From NCBI GenBank assembly GCA_035544635.1, contig DATKDQ010000397.1, forward strand, positions 1 through 21,196: a stretch of DNA of 21,196 bases. Direction: 5' to 3'. A program made the translations under genes and the position numbers. This DNA comes from DATAFT01 sp035544635 (GTDB lineage: Bacteria > Acidobacteriota > Thermoanaerobaculia > Multivoradales > Multivoraceae). Below, in pieces: positions 8,541 to 16,373 of the stretch. The notes under the pieces are model-generated. The model was not told the origin of the DNA. It saw only the letters and a list, made by a program, of their open reading frames with translations, and ran no database searches. Numbering within the stretch: position 1 is the first letter of the stretch; each line of letters starts with the position of its first letter.

Positions 8541-9095
8541 ATGAAGAACAACGGCCGACACCGAGCCGCCGAGCTCGATCGCCTGGAGCGGGACATTCAC
8601 ACGCTGCGCATCGACTTCGAGCGCTTCTTCAACGGCGATCTCGACGTCCCTCCGGAGCAGTTCCGCGACTCGATCCGGGATCGGATCGCGAGCCTCCAGA
8701 GCTCGACCAAGTCCGCCGTCGACTCGTTTCGCCTGGGCGCGCTCGAAGCGCGCTTCCACTCCTACAACGAGCTCTTCAATCGTCGCCTGCGCGGCCGCGA
8801 GCTCCAGCACGGCCCGGCACGTCCGGTCCGCACCGCGCGGCCCGCCGCCGACCCCAGCTCGGGGATCGTCCTGGGTCGGCAGTTCGACGCCAACGGTGTG
8901 GCGCCGCTCTATCGCCACCTCTACTCTGACCAGAGCGGGAGCTCGATGGACCTGAGAACGTTCACGGACTACCTCGTCCGCCAGCACCAGCTCATCCGCG
9001 AGCGCACCGGCTGCTCGCAGGTGAGCTTCCGCATCGTCCAGGAGAACGGCAAGAAGAAGCTCAAGGCGCGGCCCGTCCGCGAGGCCGGCGCGTGA
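8541..9095 (+). CDS. Conserved hypothetical protein, MXAN_5187 C-terminal-like
   Basis: This 184-residue soluble protein has no signal peptide. Residues ~8-80 are rich in charged heptad-like sequence (ELDRLERDIHTLRIDFERFFNG), so probably helical or coiled coil, followed by a flexible linker of ~90-112. The C-terminal domain (~115-178) contains FDANGVAPLYRHLYSD, FTDYLVRQHQLIRERTGCSQVSFRIV and a lysine-rich KKKLKARPV end. This end reminds me of the C-terminal domain in the MXAN_5187 family of delta-proteobacteria; that is a recollection of the pattern, not a search result. Its function is unknown. Its stop overlaps the next gene's GTG start (GTGA), so the two are co-translated. No strong ribosome-binding site precedes ATG 8541. 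Confidence 0.75.
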   Translation: MKNNGRHRAAELDRLERDIHTLRIDFERFFNGDLDVPPEQFRDSIRDRIASLQSSTKSAVDSFRLGALEARFHSYNELFNRRLRGRELQHGPARPVRTARPAADPSSGIVLGRQFDANGVAPLYRHLYSDQSGSSMDLRTFTDYLVRQHQLIRERTGCSQVSFRIVQENGKKKLKARPVREAGA

Positions 9096-10111
9096 GGTGG
9101 CTGCTGGCGGCGTTCACCGCCGCGGCGATCGCGCTCACCCTGGCCGCGACCGGCGCCGGGGAGTCCCCGCGCCAGCTCGCGTCGGCGCTCGCCGAGCAGA
9201 GGACGTTGACCGAAGAGCGCCCGAACGACGCCGGGGTCTGGAACGATCTCGGCAACCTGCTGTCCCTGGTCGGCGACGTCGACGAGGCGGAGAGAGCCTA
9301 CGCGCGGGCGCTCGAGCTCGACCCCACGAGCTCGTCGGCGCTCTTCAACCTGGCGCTCTTGCGTGAGGAGCGTTCCGACCTCGCCGGTGCGGCCGGGGGC
9401 TACCGCTCCCTGCTCGAGCTCGATCCCGGCAACGCACGCGCCCACTACCAGTTGGGCTCGATCGAGGAGCGGCTGGGCCAGCGTCAGGAGGCGCTGCGCA
9501 GGTATGCCGAGGCCTTCACCCTCGATCCCGAGCTCCTGTTCGCCGAGACCAACCCGCACATCATCGAGAATCGACTGGTCACCGAGGCGCTCCTCATCGC
9601 GGGGCGCGGCAGGCGGTCGCAGCCCTCGACTCCGCGCGCGTACGACGAGCCCGGGCGGATCAACTCACTCCTGGCGCCGCAGCCGCCGACGGTCGCACCC
9701 GGCCAGGAAGCCGCACCCGCCGAACCGCCGCCGGACGGAGCGACTGCGTGGTCACGCCCACGGTCCGGGCTCTCGGCGGCGGGCGACCCGCCCCGGGGCA
9801 CCGAGGACAGCGCAGCCGATCGTCGTCGTTCCGCCGAACCCGCCACCGGTCATCGCGTTCTCGACTCGAGCGATCTCCGCGGGGGCGTCCGCAACCAGGT
9901 CAAAGGCGACGCCGCAGCGCCGGCAGCGCCCGGCACCCGACGGCGCGCCGGCGCGGCCGTCACGACGCCCGACGGCACCAGCCGCCGGCAGTCGCTGCAC
10001 CAGCCGGCAGCGAGCGACGATGTGACCGGGTTCGCGTTCGGGCAGCGCAGCACGGGCTCGCTCGAGTGGCAGCTCGGCCCGGCTTCCGACGAGCCCGTCC
10101 CCGCACGCTGA
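9092..10111 (+). CDS. Exported TPR-repeat protein with long disordered tail
   Basis: This is a 339-residue protein. Residues 1-22 (RWLLAAFTAAAIALTLAATGA) form a signal peptide. Three tetratricopeptide repeats follow at about 47-80, 81-114 and 115-148, each with the family pattern (WNDLGNLLSLVGDVDEAERAY, ALELDP; ALFNLALLREERSDLAGA, LLELDP; AHYQLGSIEERLGQRQEA, FTLDPE). A short helical stretch (NPHIIENRLVTEALL) comes next, then ~170 residues rich in Pro, Arg, Ala and Ser with no domain. TPR arrays mediate protein contacts; the protein probably acts in the periplasm as an adaptor. The GTG start overlaps the previous stop by 4 bases. Base composition of the tail is like its neighbours, so it looks genuinely coding but low complexity. 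Partner and process are unknown. Confidence 0.8.
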   Translation: MRWLLAAFTAAAIALTLAATGAGESPRQLASALAEQRTLTEERPNDAGVWNDLGNLLSLVGDVDEAERAYARALELDPTSSSALFNLALLREERSDLAGAAGGYRSLLELDPGNARAHYQLGSIEERLGQRQEALRRYAEAFTLDPELLFAETNPHIIENRLVTEALLIAGRGRRSQPSTPRAYDEPGRINSLLAPQPPTVAPGQEAAPAEPPPDGATAWSRPRSGLSAAGDPPRGTEDSAADRRRSAEPATGHRVLDSSDLRGGVRNQVKGDAAAPAAPGTRRRAGAAVTTPDGTSRRQSLHQPAASDDVTGFAFGQRSTGSLEWQLGPASDEPVPAR

Positions 10112-10174
10112 AGCGCCCGCCATCGCGCCTGGCTCGCGCGGACCCGCCGCGGCCGGCCACCCTCGGCCGTCCGG

Positions 10175-11245
10175 TCACACGTTGAAGCGGAAGTTGATGA
10201 CGTCGCCGTCCGCAACCGGGTAGTCCTTGCCCTCGAGGTGCAGCCGCGCGTGCTCGCGGCAGGCTGCCCACGAGCGCAGCTCGACCAGGTCGCGCCACGA
10301 CACCACCTCGGCGCGGATGAAGCCGCGGGCGATGTCGGAGTGGATCTTGGCCGCGGCGTCCCGCGCGCTGGTCCCCCGCCGCACCGTCCAGGCCCTCACC
10401 TCGTCCTCTCCCACCGTGAAGAAGGACTCGAGCCCGAGCAGGGCGTAGCTCGAGCGGATCAGACGGCGCGTGCTCGGCTCGGCGAGGCCGAGCTCGGCCA
10501 GGAGCTCCTTCTGATCTTCACCCTCGAGCCGCGAGATCTCCTCCTCGATCGGCGCGCTGACCACGATCACCACCGCGTCGCGGCCCACCGCGCCCGCGAT
10601 CTCGGCCGGCGGCGGCTCGGCCACCCGGTTCTCGGCCACGTTGAGGACGTAGAGCATCGGCTTTGCCGACAGCAGCTGAAATCCGCGCAAGCGCCGTTCG
10701 CCGTCTGGATCCAGCACCAGCTCGCGCAGCGGCCGCTCCGACTCGAGAGCCGGCAGGACGACGTCGCCGAGGAGCGCGCGCTCGCGCTTCTCATCCTCGT
10801 TCAGGCCGCGCTTGGCGGCCTGCACGAGCCGCTCGAGGCGGCGCGAGACCAGCTCGTGATCGGCGAGCACCAGCTCGAGATCGAGCTCATGGATGTCGCG
10901 CACCGGATCGACGCTGCCCGCGGCGTGGAGGATCTCGGGGTCCTCGAAGCAGCGCACTACGTGCGCCAGCGCGTCGACCGGCTTGAGCACGGCGAGGTCG
11001 GGCCCGGCGCCGCTCTCGCCCTTGGCCAGGCCGGGCAGGTCGACGTAGTCGATCGTCGCCGGCGTGAACTTCCTCGGAGAGAAGAGATCGCGGAGCGCGT
11101 CGAGCCGCGGGTCCTCGACCCGAGCGGTCCCGGCGTGAACCTTGAGCGAGGCGGAGAACTTGCCGGTCTCCTGCCGCGACGCGGTGAGGAGGTTGAAGAG
11201 GAGGGTCTTCCCCACCTTCGGCCAGCCGACGATTCCCAGCTGCAT
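10175..11245 (-). CDS. ychF: Ribosome-associated ATPase YchF/OLA1 family
   Basis: This 356-residue Obg-like P-loop protein is near the usual ~363. Walker A is GWPKVGKT, where most YchF have GxPNVGKS, so the Asn is Lys and the final Ser is Thr here. Switch/G3 is DLPGLAKGES. The G4 position is NVAEN, the YchF variant of NKxD that shifts preference from GTP to ATP. A helical insertion (~125-200) is followed by a C-terminal TGS domain (from ~270: FFTVGEDEVRAWTVRRGTSARDAAAKIHSDI) ending GKDYPVADGDVINFRFNV. It binds ribosomes and tunes stress responses in E. coli. It starts three bases after the tldE stop, as the last gene of the tldD-tldE-ychF operon. Confidence 0.95.
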   Translation of the reverse strand: MQLGIVGWPKVGKTLLFNLLTASRQETGKFSASLKVHAGTARVEDPRLDALRDLFSPRKFTPATIDYVDLPGLAKGESGAGPDLAVLKPVDALAHVVRCFEDPEILHAAGSVDPVRDIHELDLELVLADHELVSRRLERLVQAAKRGLNEDEKRERALLGDVVLPALESERPLRELVLDPDGERRLRGFQLLSAKPMLYVLNVAENRVAEPPPAEIAGAVGRDAVVIVVSAPIEEEISRLEGEDQKELLAELGLAEPSTRRLIRSSYALLGLESFFTVGEDEVRAWTVRRGTSARDAAAKIHSDIARGFIRAEVVSWRDLVELRSWAACREHARLHLEGKDYPVADGDVINFRFNV

Positions 11246-11248
11246 GCG

Positions 11249-12559
11249 TCAGTCGTCGTCGTGGAGCGTGAGGCCGCGCATACGGAGACTGGGCGCGCCG
11301 ATCATCGCGCCGAGCGGGATGAAGCGGAGGTCGCGCGCCACGCCGCACACCGCGTGCAGGAGGCGCCGCGGATCCCCGACCAGCCGCGCTCGGCCCAATG
11401 GATGAAGCGGTCTACCCGCCGCGATGCGGAAGCCCCAGACCGGAAGGGAGAAGCGGCCCGCCGCGAGATCGTAGCTGCCCCCGTCGCCGGCGTCGAGCAG
11501 GTAATAGCCGTCGGCCAGATCCTCCACCAGGCTTGCCGGCGCGACCTCCTCGCAGGGAGCGACGAAGACGTGGGACGGCGCGACGCGCGGCAGGTCGCGC
11601 CACCCGGCGCGCGCGCGGCAGCCGATGGCGGTGCCGGCGCGCTGCCAGGGCAGGATCGTCGTGCCGAGCCGCCCGCCATCGACCAGCACACGCTCGCCGG
11701 TCGGGACGCCTTCGCCGTCGAACGGCGCGGCGAGGGCGCCGCGCGGATGCCGGCCGTCGTCGATCACCGAGACCTCTGCCGATCCCACCCGGCCGTCGCG
11801 CTCGCCGAGCAGCGCCGCGACCTCTTCGCGCGAGCGGTCGACGAACGCGGCGGCGAGCGGGGCGAGGAGCCGCGCCCCGACCTCGGGCGCGAGCACCATG
11901 TCGCCGCCGGCCGCCGAACCGACCGACCCACGCCCGCGCACGGCGAGCAGGTCGATCAACCGGTCGGCGAGCGCCGCCGTCGGAAAGCGCCGGGCGGAGC
12001 GCTCGGCGAGGACGATCGTCGCGACGGCGAGGGGTGCGCGCGCCTCGAGCCGGAGCGCCGCGAACCGGCCGCGGTGTCTTGCCCCGAGGCCTCGGTGGTT
12101 CACCAAGCTCACCTCGCTCGCCCCGTCCTCGAGCGCGGCGGAGTGGAGCCTGGCGCCGGGCAGCCGGCGCTCGACCTCCCGAGCCAGCAGCCGGAGAATG
12201 CGACGTCCCTCGTCCTCCCCGAGCGGCGGCTCGGCAACCTCGGCCGGCTCGGTCCATCCTTCGATCGCCGCCGGCGCGGGCAGCTCGAGCGCGCCGCTCT
12301 CGAACGGCTCGGGCCAACGGCCGAGCGCCTCCGGCGCTCCCGTGGCGGCGAAGAAGAAGGACGCGGCGCCGCGCCCGGCGCGCACCGACCACCCGGCCTC
12401 CTCCGCCGACAGCGTCGCCTCCCACCAGCCGTCGAGTCCCCCGCCTCCATGGGTCAGCTCGAATCGGCGCGAGCGGCCGCGTTTGGCGTACACCTCGGCC
12501 GCGGTGAAGCCCCGCGCCAGGAGCTGGTCCAGAACCTCGCGCCCCGGGTCGGCCGTCAA
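11249..12559 (-). CDS. pmbA: TldE/PmbA-like subunit of the TldD-TldE metalloprotease
   Basis: This 436-residue protein is in the TldD/PmbA family without a HExxxH motif, as expected for the non-catalytic partner. Family landmarks are in the C-terminal half: a conserved GGDMVLAPEVGARLL stretch, SVIDDGRHPRGALAAPFDGEGVPT, ERVLVDGGRLGTTILPWQRA, and a closing SLPVWGFRIAAG...RDLRFIPLGAMIGAPSLRMRGLTL. The TTG at 12559 is taken as start because TTGA overlaps the tldD stop by four bases and the frame then begins at a sensible N terminus; the frame is open further upstream but lies antiphase over tldD. In E. coli the TldD-TldE heterodimer trims microcin B17 and degrades CcdA. The two subunits here are equal in length (436). 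The substrate in this organism is unknown. Confidence 0.85.
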   Translation of the reverse strand: MTADPGREVLDQLLARGFTAAEVYAKRGRSRRFELTHGGGGLDGWWEATLSAEEAGWSVRAGRGAASFFFAATGAPEALGRWPEPFESGALELPAPAAIEGWTEPAEVAEPPLGEDEGRRILRLLAREVERRLPGARLHSAALEDGASEVSLVNHRGLGARHRGRFAALRLEARAPLAVATIVLAERSARRFPTAALADRLIDLLAVRGRGSVGSAAGGDMVLAPEVGARLLAPLAAAFVDRSREEVAALLGERDGRVGSAEVSVIDDGRHPRGALAAPFDGEGVPTGERVLVDGGRLGTTILPWQRAGTAIGCRARAGWRDLPRVAPSHVFVAPCEEVAPASLVEDLADGYYLLDAGDGGSYDLAAGRFSLPVWGFRIAAGRPLHPLGRARLVGDPRRLLHAVCGVARDLRFIPLGAMIGAPSLRMRGLTLHDDD

Positions 12560-13866
12560 CCCCCGACCTCGACGCCGTGGAGCAGGAGGCCGGGCGTCGT
12601 GCTCCACACCGGCAGCCGCTGGCCGCCCTTGGCGCACCAGCCGGCGCCGGCGAGAGCCACCTCGCAGCCCGCGCTGTCGATCCGCGCCAAGAGATCGCCG
12701 ACGGCGCCTCGCAGGTGAAACGCTCCGAGGCGCTCCTCGAGCTTCCCGCGCCGCAGCCGGCGCCCGTACGGGAACCGCAGCTCGAAGGAGCCGGTGATCG
12801 GATCCAGAAACCCGTGCGACGCCTCCGCGGCGTAGACGCCGTCGGCCACCGTGGCGGCGAGGTCGACCAGGGCATCGCCTCCAGGCAGGAGCTCGAGGTG
12901 CAGCGAGCGCGGGACGGGAGGCCAGTGGCGCGATTGGCGGCGGCCGGCGCCGGGATCGAGCGCCTGCGACCGCAGCGCCCAGGTGCGATCGGCGAGCGGC
13001 TGCTCGACCACACCGCGCCGCAGCAGCCATCGCCGCAGGACCGGCACGCCCTCGTCGTCGGTCCGGCGCCGCAGGCCCGGTGGGCCGCTGGTGGGATCGT
13101 CGAGCAGGTCGAGGACGTCGCTGCCGACGCGGTGCCCGATCGCGGCGGAGGGCTCGCCGGTGAGCGCGAGCGTGTCGACCTCGAGCGCGTGTGCGACCGC
13201 CTCGTGCAGCAGCACGGCCGCCGCCGAGGAGCCGAGGAGGAGGTCGCTGCGGCGCGGCGACGGCGGCGAGGCGCCCCGCGAACGGAAGAGGGCGGCGAGC
13301 GAGGACGCCACTCCGACCGCGCCCGGGTGCGCGAGCTCCGGCAGGAGAACCCCCCACGACGCTCCTTCGAGCGAGGCGCGCAAGCTCCAGAAGTCCTCGC
13401 GCTCGGGCTCGCCGACGAACTCGCGCCCGACGATCTGGATCCAGCGCCGGTGCCGCTGTACCTCGAGCCGCAGGGGAAAGGCGAGATGCAGCTCGCGCAG
13501 CCGCCGCTCGACCTGTGCGGTGAACGCGCGCGCCAGGTCGGCGTCCGGGAGCTCGGGCGGTGGCACCGAGCGCAGCCGCGGCGGCGGCCGCAGCCCCTGC
13601 GCCATGCGCCGCGCCGTCTTGCGCAGCGCCTCGAGGAAGCTCGACCCGTCGATGGAGTCACGGCTCACCATCCAGGTCTCGTCGCGTGAGACCAGGCGAA
13701 CCGAGAAGCCCTCCTCGCGCCAGACTCGAAGCGGCGGCGACTCGCCGTGCGGCGCCAGCGACACCTGCTCCGTGCGCTCGAAGAAGGCTTCGACCAGTAC
13801 CGCCGGATCCTCGGAGACCTGAGCCAGGCAGCGGGCCAGCGCGCCGGTGTCGGCATCGAGGAACAC
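12556..13866 (-). CDS. tldD: TldD-like zinc metalloprotease subunit
   Basis: This 436-residue protein is shorter than the ~480 of E. coli TldD. The zinc-binding HExxxH motif is intact as LLHEAVAHALEVD (His221, Glu222, His226); the usual form is HEAVGHGLE, so Gly is Ala here. The C-terminal family signature GAGWCAKGGQRLPVWSTTPGLLLHGV carries the conserved Cys. It forms a heterodimer with TldE, in which unfolded peptides are cleaved inside a central cavity. GTG 13866 is the first start after an in-frame TAG (13876-13878). The reverse-strand TAGAAT ends six bases before it, suggesting a leaderless message; no Shine-Dalgarno is visible. It is first gene of the tldD-tldE-ychF unit and divergent from the carboxyltransferase, with the hairpin array between. 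Confidence 0.88.
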   Translation of the reverse strand: MFLDADTGALARCLAQVSEDPAVLVEAFFERTEQVSLAPHGESPPLRVWREEGFSVRLVSRDETWMVSRDSIDGSSFLEALRKTARRMAQGLRPPPRLRSVPPPELPDADLARAFTAQVERRLRELHLAFPLRLEVQRHRRWIQIVGREFVGEPEREDFWSLRASLEGASWGVLLPELAHPGAVGVASSLAALFRSRGASPPSPRRSDLLLGSSAAAVLLHEAVAHALEVDTLALTGEPSAAIGHRVGSDVLDLLDDPTSGPPGLRRRTDDEGVPVLRRWLLRRGVVEQPLADRTWALRSQALDPGAGRRQSRHWPPVPRSLHLELLPGGDALVDLAATVADGVYAAEASHGFLDPITGSFELRFPYGRRLRRGKLEERLGAFHLRGAVGDLLARIDSAGCEVALAGAGWCAKGGQRLPVWSTTPGLLLHGVEVGG

Positions 13867-13872
13867 GCCGCG

Positions 13873-13878
13873 ATTCTA
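13873..13878 (-). promoter_or_regulatory. Possible -10 element giving a leaderless tldD transcript
   Basis: On the reverse strand TAGAAT is followed by exactly six bases and then the tldD GTG, which would put the transcript start on the start codon. The TAG of this hexamer is itself an in-frame stop, so translation cannot begin further upstream. No convincing -35 is seen. Confidence 0.4.
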
Positions 13879-13908
13879 GCCCCGCGCCGGACGCGGCGAT
13901 GAGCCCGG

Positions 13909-14097
13909 GCGCCGTCCCCGGCGCCATGGATCCAAGCGAAGGACGTGCTAACCAGCACGTCCGGAGCGCCGTCTTCGGCGCGGATGTCCTCCAGGCGGAG
14001 GACGTGCCAACCAGCACGTCCGGAGCGCCGTCCGCGGCGCCATGTATCCAAGCGGAGGACGTGCTAACCAGCACGTCCGGAGCGCCGTCCGCGGCGC
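13909..14097 (+). repeat. Tandem array of REP-like hairpin units (three 57-59 bp units plus a partial)
   Basis: Units start at 13909, 13966, 14025 and 14082 (lengths 57, 59, 57, last truncated). Each opens with a GC hairpin, GCGCCG-4-CGGCGC. Then come ~12-14 bases, often ATGTATCCAAGC-like. A second hairpin, GGACGTGCT-AACC-AGCACGTCC, follows with stems at 13941-13962, 14000-14021 and 14057-14078, then GGAG. The middle copy has GTGCC in place of GTGCT, which opens its innermost pair. The array lies between divergent tldD and the carboxyltransferase gene, inside the probable promoter zone of both. Repeat and spacer are equally conserved, so it is not a CRISPR. The rest of the 292-base gap has only an AT-richer patch (14116-14131, TTGTGTGATAACAA) that could be a promoter for the + strand gene. 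Confidence 0.85.
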
Positions 14098-14158
14098 CGA
14101 TGTCATCTCGGCGGCTTGTGTGATAACAATCGCCCCTCGCCTGGGTAGGGAGGCCGTC

Positions 14159-15736
14159 GTGCCGTCAACGACGGCAGCGATGAGCAGCACCCGCACCAAA
14201 TTCGAGGATCTGGAGCGCCGCCTCGCCGCCTCCCGTCAGGGCGGTGGCGAAGAGCGCATCCGGCGCCAGCACGAAGCCGGCAAGCTGACGGCGCACGAGC
14301 GCGTCGCCCTCCTGCTCGACCCCGGCTCGTTCGTCGAGGTCGATCCGCTGGTGGTGCACCGCTGCCACGACTTCGGGATGCAGCGCAACCGCATCCCGGG
14401 CGACGGTGTGGTGTGCGGCTATGGCGCGATCGACGGGCGGCTGGTCTACGTCTTCGCGCAGGACTTCACGGTCATCGGCGGCACGCTGTCGGAGACCAAC
14501 GCCAGGAAGATCTGCAAGATCATGGACCTGGCGATGGAGAACGGCGCTCCCGTGATCGGCCTCAACGACAGCGGCGGCGCGCGGATCCAGGAGGGCGTGG
14601 CGTCGCTCGGGGGCTACGCCGACATCTTCCTGCGCAACACGCTGGCTTCGGGCGTGGTGCCGCAGATCAGTGCGATCATGGGGCCGTGCGCCGGCGGGGC
14701 GGTCTACTCGCCGGCGATCACCGACTTCGTTTTCATGGTCCGCGACACCAGCTACATGTTCGTCACCGGCCCGGAGGTCATCAAGACCGTGACCCACGAG
14801 GAGGTGACGATGGAGGAGCTCGGTGGGGCGCTCACCCACGGCACCAGGAGCGGCGTCAGTCACTTCACCGTCGACAACGACGCCGCCTGCATCGCCGGTA
14901 TCCGCGACCTGCTCTCGTATCTACCCTCGAACAACCTCGCGGATCCGCCGCTCCGGGCCACCGACGACGATCCCGACCGGCAGGACGAGGGTCTCGACTC
15001 GCTGATTCCCGAGGACCCCAACAAGCCCTACGACATCAAGGACCTGATCCGCGTCGTGGTCGACGAGCAGCGGTTCCTGGAGGTGCAGGCCGACTACGCG
15101 CGCAACGTCGTAGTCGGGTTCGCACGCTTTGCCGGTCGGACGGTGGGCATCGTCGCGAACCAGCCAGGCTATCTCGCGGGGGTGCTCGATATCTCGGCCT
15201 CGCTCAAGGCGGCCCGCTTCGTGCGCTTCTGCGACGCCTTCAACATCCCGCTCGTGACCTTCGAGGACGTCCCCGGCTTCCTGCCCGGGACGCAGCAGGA
15301 GTTCGGCGGCATCATCAAGCACGGCGCGAAGCTGCTGTACGCGTTCGCCGAGGCGACGGTGCCGAAGGTCACCGTCATCACCCGCAAGGCCTACGGCGGC
15401 GCGTACTGCGTCATGGCCTCGAAGCACATCCGCACCGACGTCAACCTGGCCTACCCCCAGGCCGAGATCGCGGTGATGGGACCCGAGGCCGCCGTCAAGG
15501 TGCTCTACAAGCGCGAGATCGCCGCCGCGGGCGAGCGCGCCGACGAGGTCCGCGCCGCGAAGGTGCGCGAGTACCGGGAGAAGTTCTCCAACCCCTACGT
15601 CGCAGCCGAGCGCGGCTACATCGACGCGGTCATCCGGCCGCAGACCACTCGGCCCGAGATCATCCGGGCACTGCGCCAGCTCGCGTCGAAGCGCGCCGGC
15701 GTGCCGCCGAAGAAACACGGCAACATCCCCCTCTGA
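14159..15736 (+). CDS. Acyl-CoA carboxylase carboxyltransferase (beta) subunit, propionyl/methylmalonyl-CoA type
   Basis: This is a ~525-residue biotin-dependent carboxyltransferase. The N-terminal EERIRRQHEAGKLTAHERVALLLDPGSF leads into crotonase-fold N and C domains. Oxyanion-hole and active-site segments are visible: NDSGGARIQEGVASLGGYADIF, GPCAGGAVYSPA, and in the C domain ANQPGYLAGVLD, FEDVPGFLPGTQQEFGGIIKHGAKLLYAFAEATVPK, TRKAYGGAYCVMASKHI, with terminal KKHGNIPL. This is PccB/MmdA/AccD5-type and distinct from AccD at 18421-19269. It transfers CO2 from biotin to propionyl-CoA or related acyl-CoA, or runs decarboxylation in MmdA. The alpha/biotin subunit is not adjacent, so the exact enzyme is open. 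GTG 14159 is preferred because AGGGAGG ends five bases before it; ATG 14180 is the alternative. An ATG at 14042 lies inside the repeat array. Confidence 0.9.
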   Translation: MPSTTAAMSSTRTKFEDLERRLAASRQGGGEERIRRQHEAGKLTAHERVALLLDPGSFVEVDPLVVHRCHDFGMQRNRIPGDGVVCGYGAIDGRLVYVFAQDFTVIGGTLSETNARKICKIMDLAMENGAPVIGLNDSGGARIQEGVASLGGYADIFLRNTLASGVVPQISAIMGPCAGGAVYSPAITDFVFMVRDTSYMFVTGPEVIKTVTHEEVTMEELGGALTHGTRSGVSHFTVDNDAACIAGIRDLLSYLPSNNLADPPLRATDDDPDRQDEGLDSLIPEDPNKPYDIKDLIRVVVDEQRFLEVQADYARNVVVGFARFAGRTVGIVANQPGYLAGVLDISASLKAARFVRFCDAFNIPLVTFEDVPGFLPGTQQEFGGIIKHGAKLLYAFAEATVPKVTVITRKAYGGAYCVMASKHIRTDVNLAYPQAEIAVMGPEAAVKVLYKREIAAAGERADEVRAAKVREYREKFSNPYVAAERGYIDAVIRPQTTRPEIIRALRQLASKRAGVPPKKHGNIPL

Positions 15737-15751
15737 TCGGGCGCGGCCGCG

Positions 15752-16252
15752 ATGACCCTCACCTCCCCGCGGATCGGCATCGTGATGGGCTCGAAGTCGG
15801 ACTGGCAGGTCATGAAGGGGGCCAAGGAGATCCTCGACGGATTCGCGCTGGAGGCCGAGGTCCGCGTCCTCTCGGCGCACCGCACGCCGGAGGCGGCCTG
15901 CGCCTACGCACGCGACGCCGCCGGGCGCGGCCTGGCGGTCCTCATCGCCGGCGCCGGCGGCGCCGCGCACCTGCCGGGTGTCCTGGCCGCGCACACGGTC
16001 CTGCCGGTGATCGGCGTGCCGGTCCCGAGCGGAGTCCTGGCCGGCGTCGACGCGCTGCTTGCGATCGTCCAGATGCCGCGAGGTATCCCGGTCGCGACGG
16101 TGGGCATCGGGCGCGCCGACAATGCCGGCTTGTTGGCGGTGGCCCTGCTCGCGCTGGCGGATCGCGCGCTCTACGAGCGGCTCGAGGCGTACCGCCGCGA
16201 CCTGGTCGCAGCCGCCGAGGCAGCGGACCGCGAAATCCAGGGCGAGCTGTGA
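15752..16252 (+). CDS. purE: N5-carboxyaminoimidazole ribonucleotide mutase
   Basis: This 166-residue class I PurE interconverts N5-CAIR and CAIR in purine synthesis. Motifs in order: IVMGSKSDWQVM (phosphate/ribose site), LSAHRTPE with the catalytic His, IAGAGGAAHLPGVLA, GVPVPSG and IVQMPRGIPVATVGIG, followed by a C-terminal helix. Family enzymes form octamers. It starts 15 bases after the carboxyltransferase stop, so is likely co-transcribed with it. The usual partner purK (N5-CAIR synthetase) does not follow; it must lie elsewhere, or the cell uses the CO2-dependent class II route. The SKSDW and SAHRTP motifs fit class I. Confidence 0.95.
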   Translation: MTLTSPRIGIVMGSKSDWQVMKGAKEILDGFALEAEVRVLSAHRTPEAACAYARDAAGRGLAVLIAGAGGAAHLPGVLAAHTVLPVIGVPVPSGVLAGVDALLAIVQMPRGIPVATVGIGRADNAGLLAVALLALADRALYERLEAYRRDLVAAAEAADREIQGEL

Positions 16253-16373
16253 GCGCCCCCTCCGGCACCGCACCGCGCCGTGGGGATCGCCGCAGCGCGC
16301 GGAGGCCTCGCGCGGCCGTGTAGGATACGCCCCGCCGCGATTCGTCCTCTCGAGCCGCCGGTGAGGAGTCAGC

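Noticed and set aside
7104..8987. Open frame continuing upstream of the response regulator for over 600 codons on the minus strand
   Set aside because: It lies antiphase over selA and has no domains; such long shadow frames are common at this GC content. The receiver domain begins cleanly at ATG 7103.
10112..10174. Bidirectional terminator between the TPR gene and ychF
   Set aside because: GGCCG/CGGCC can pair around a loop but there is no T-tract on either strand, and such stems are expected by chance at this GC.
12560..13357. N-terminal extension of the TldE-like frame
   Set aside because: It overlaps all of the tldD C-terminal half in another frame, is Arg/Ala-rich without motifs, and the TTGA overlap gives a better start at 12559.
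13909..14097. CRISPR array
   Set aside because: There are only three full units; the stretches between hairpins are conserved rather than unique, and no cas gene is nearby.
14116..14131. lac-operator-like TTGTGTGATAACAA
   Set aside because: It resembles part of lacO by chance. The symmetry is only four bases per arm and no LacI-type gene is present; kept only as a possible promoter patch.
14042..14158. Upstream start of the carboxyltransferase at ATG 14042
   Set aside because: The extension is translation of the hairpin array; a strong ribosome site points to GTG 14159.
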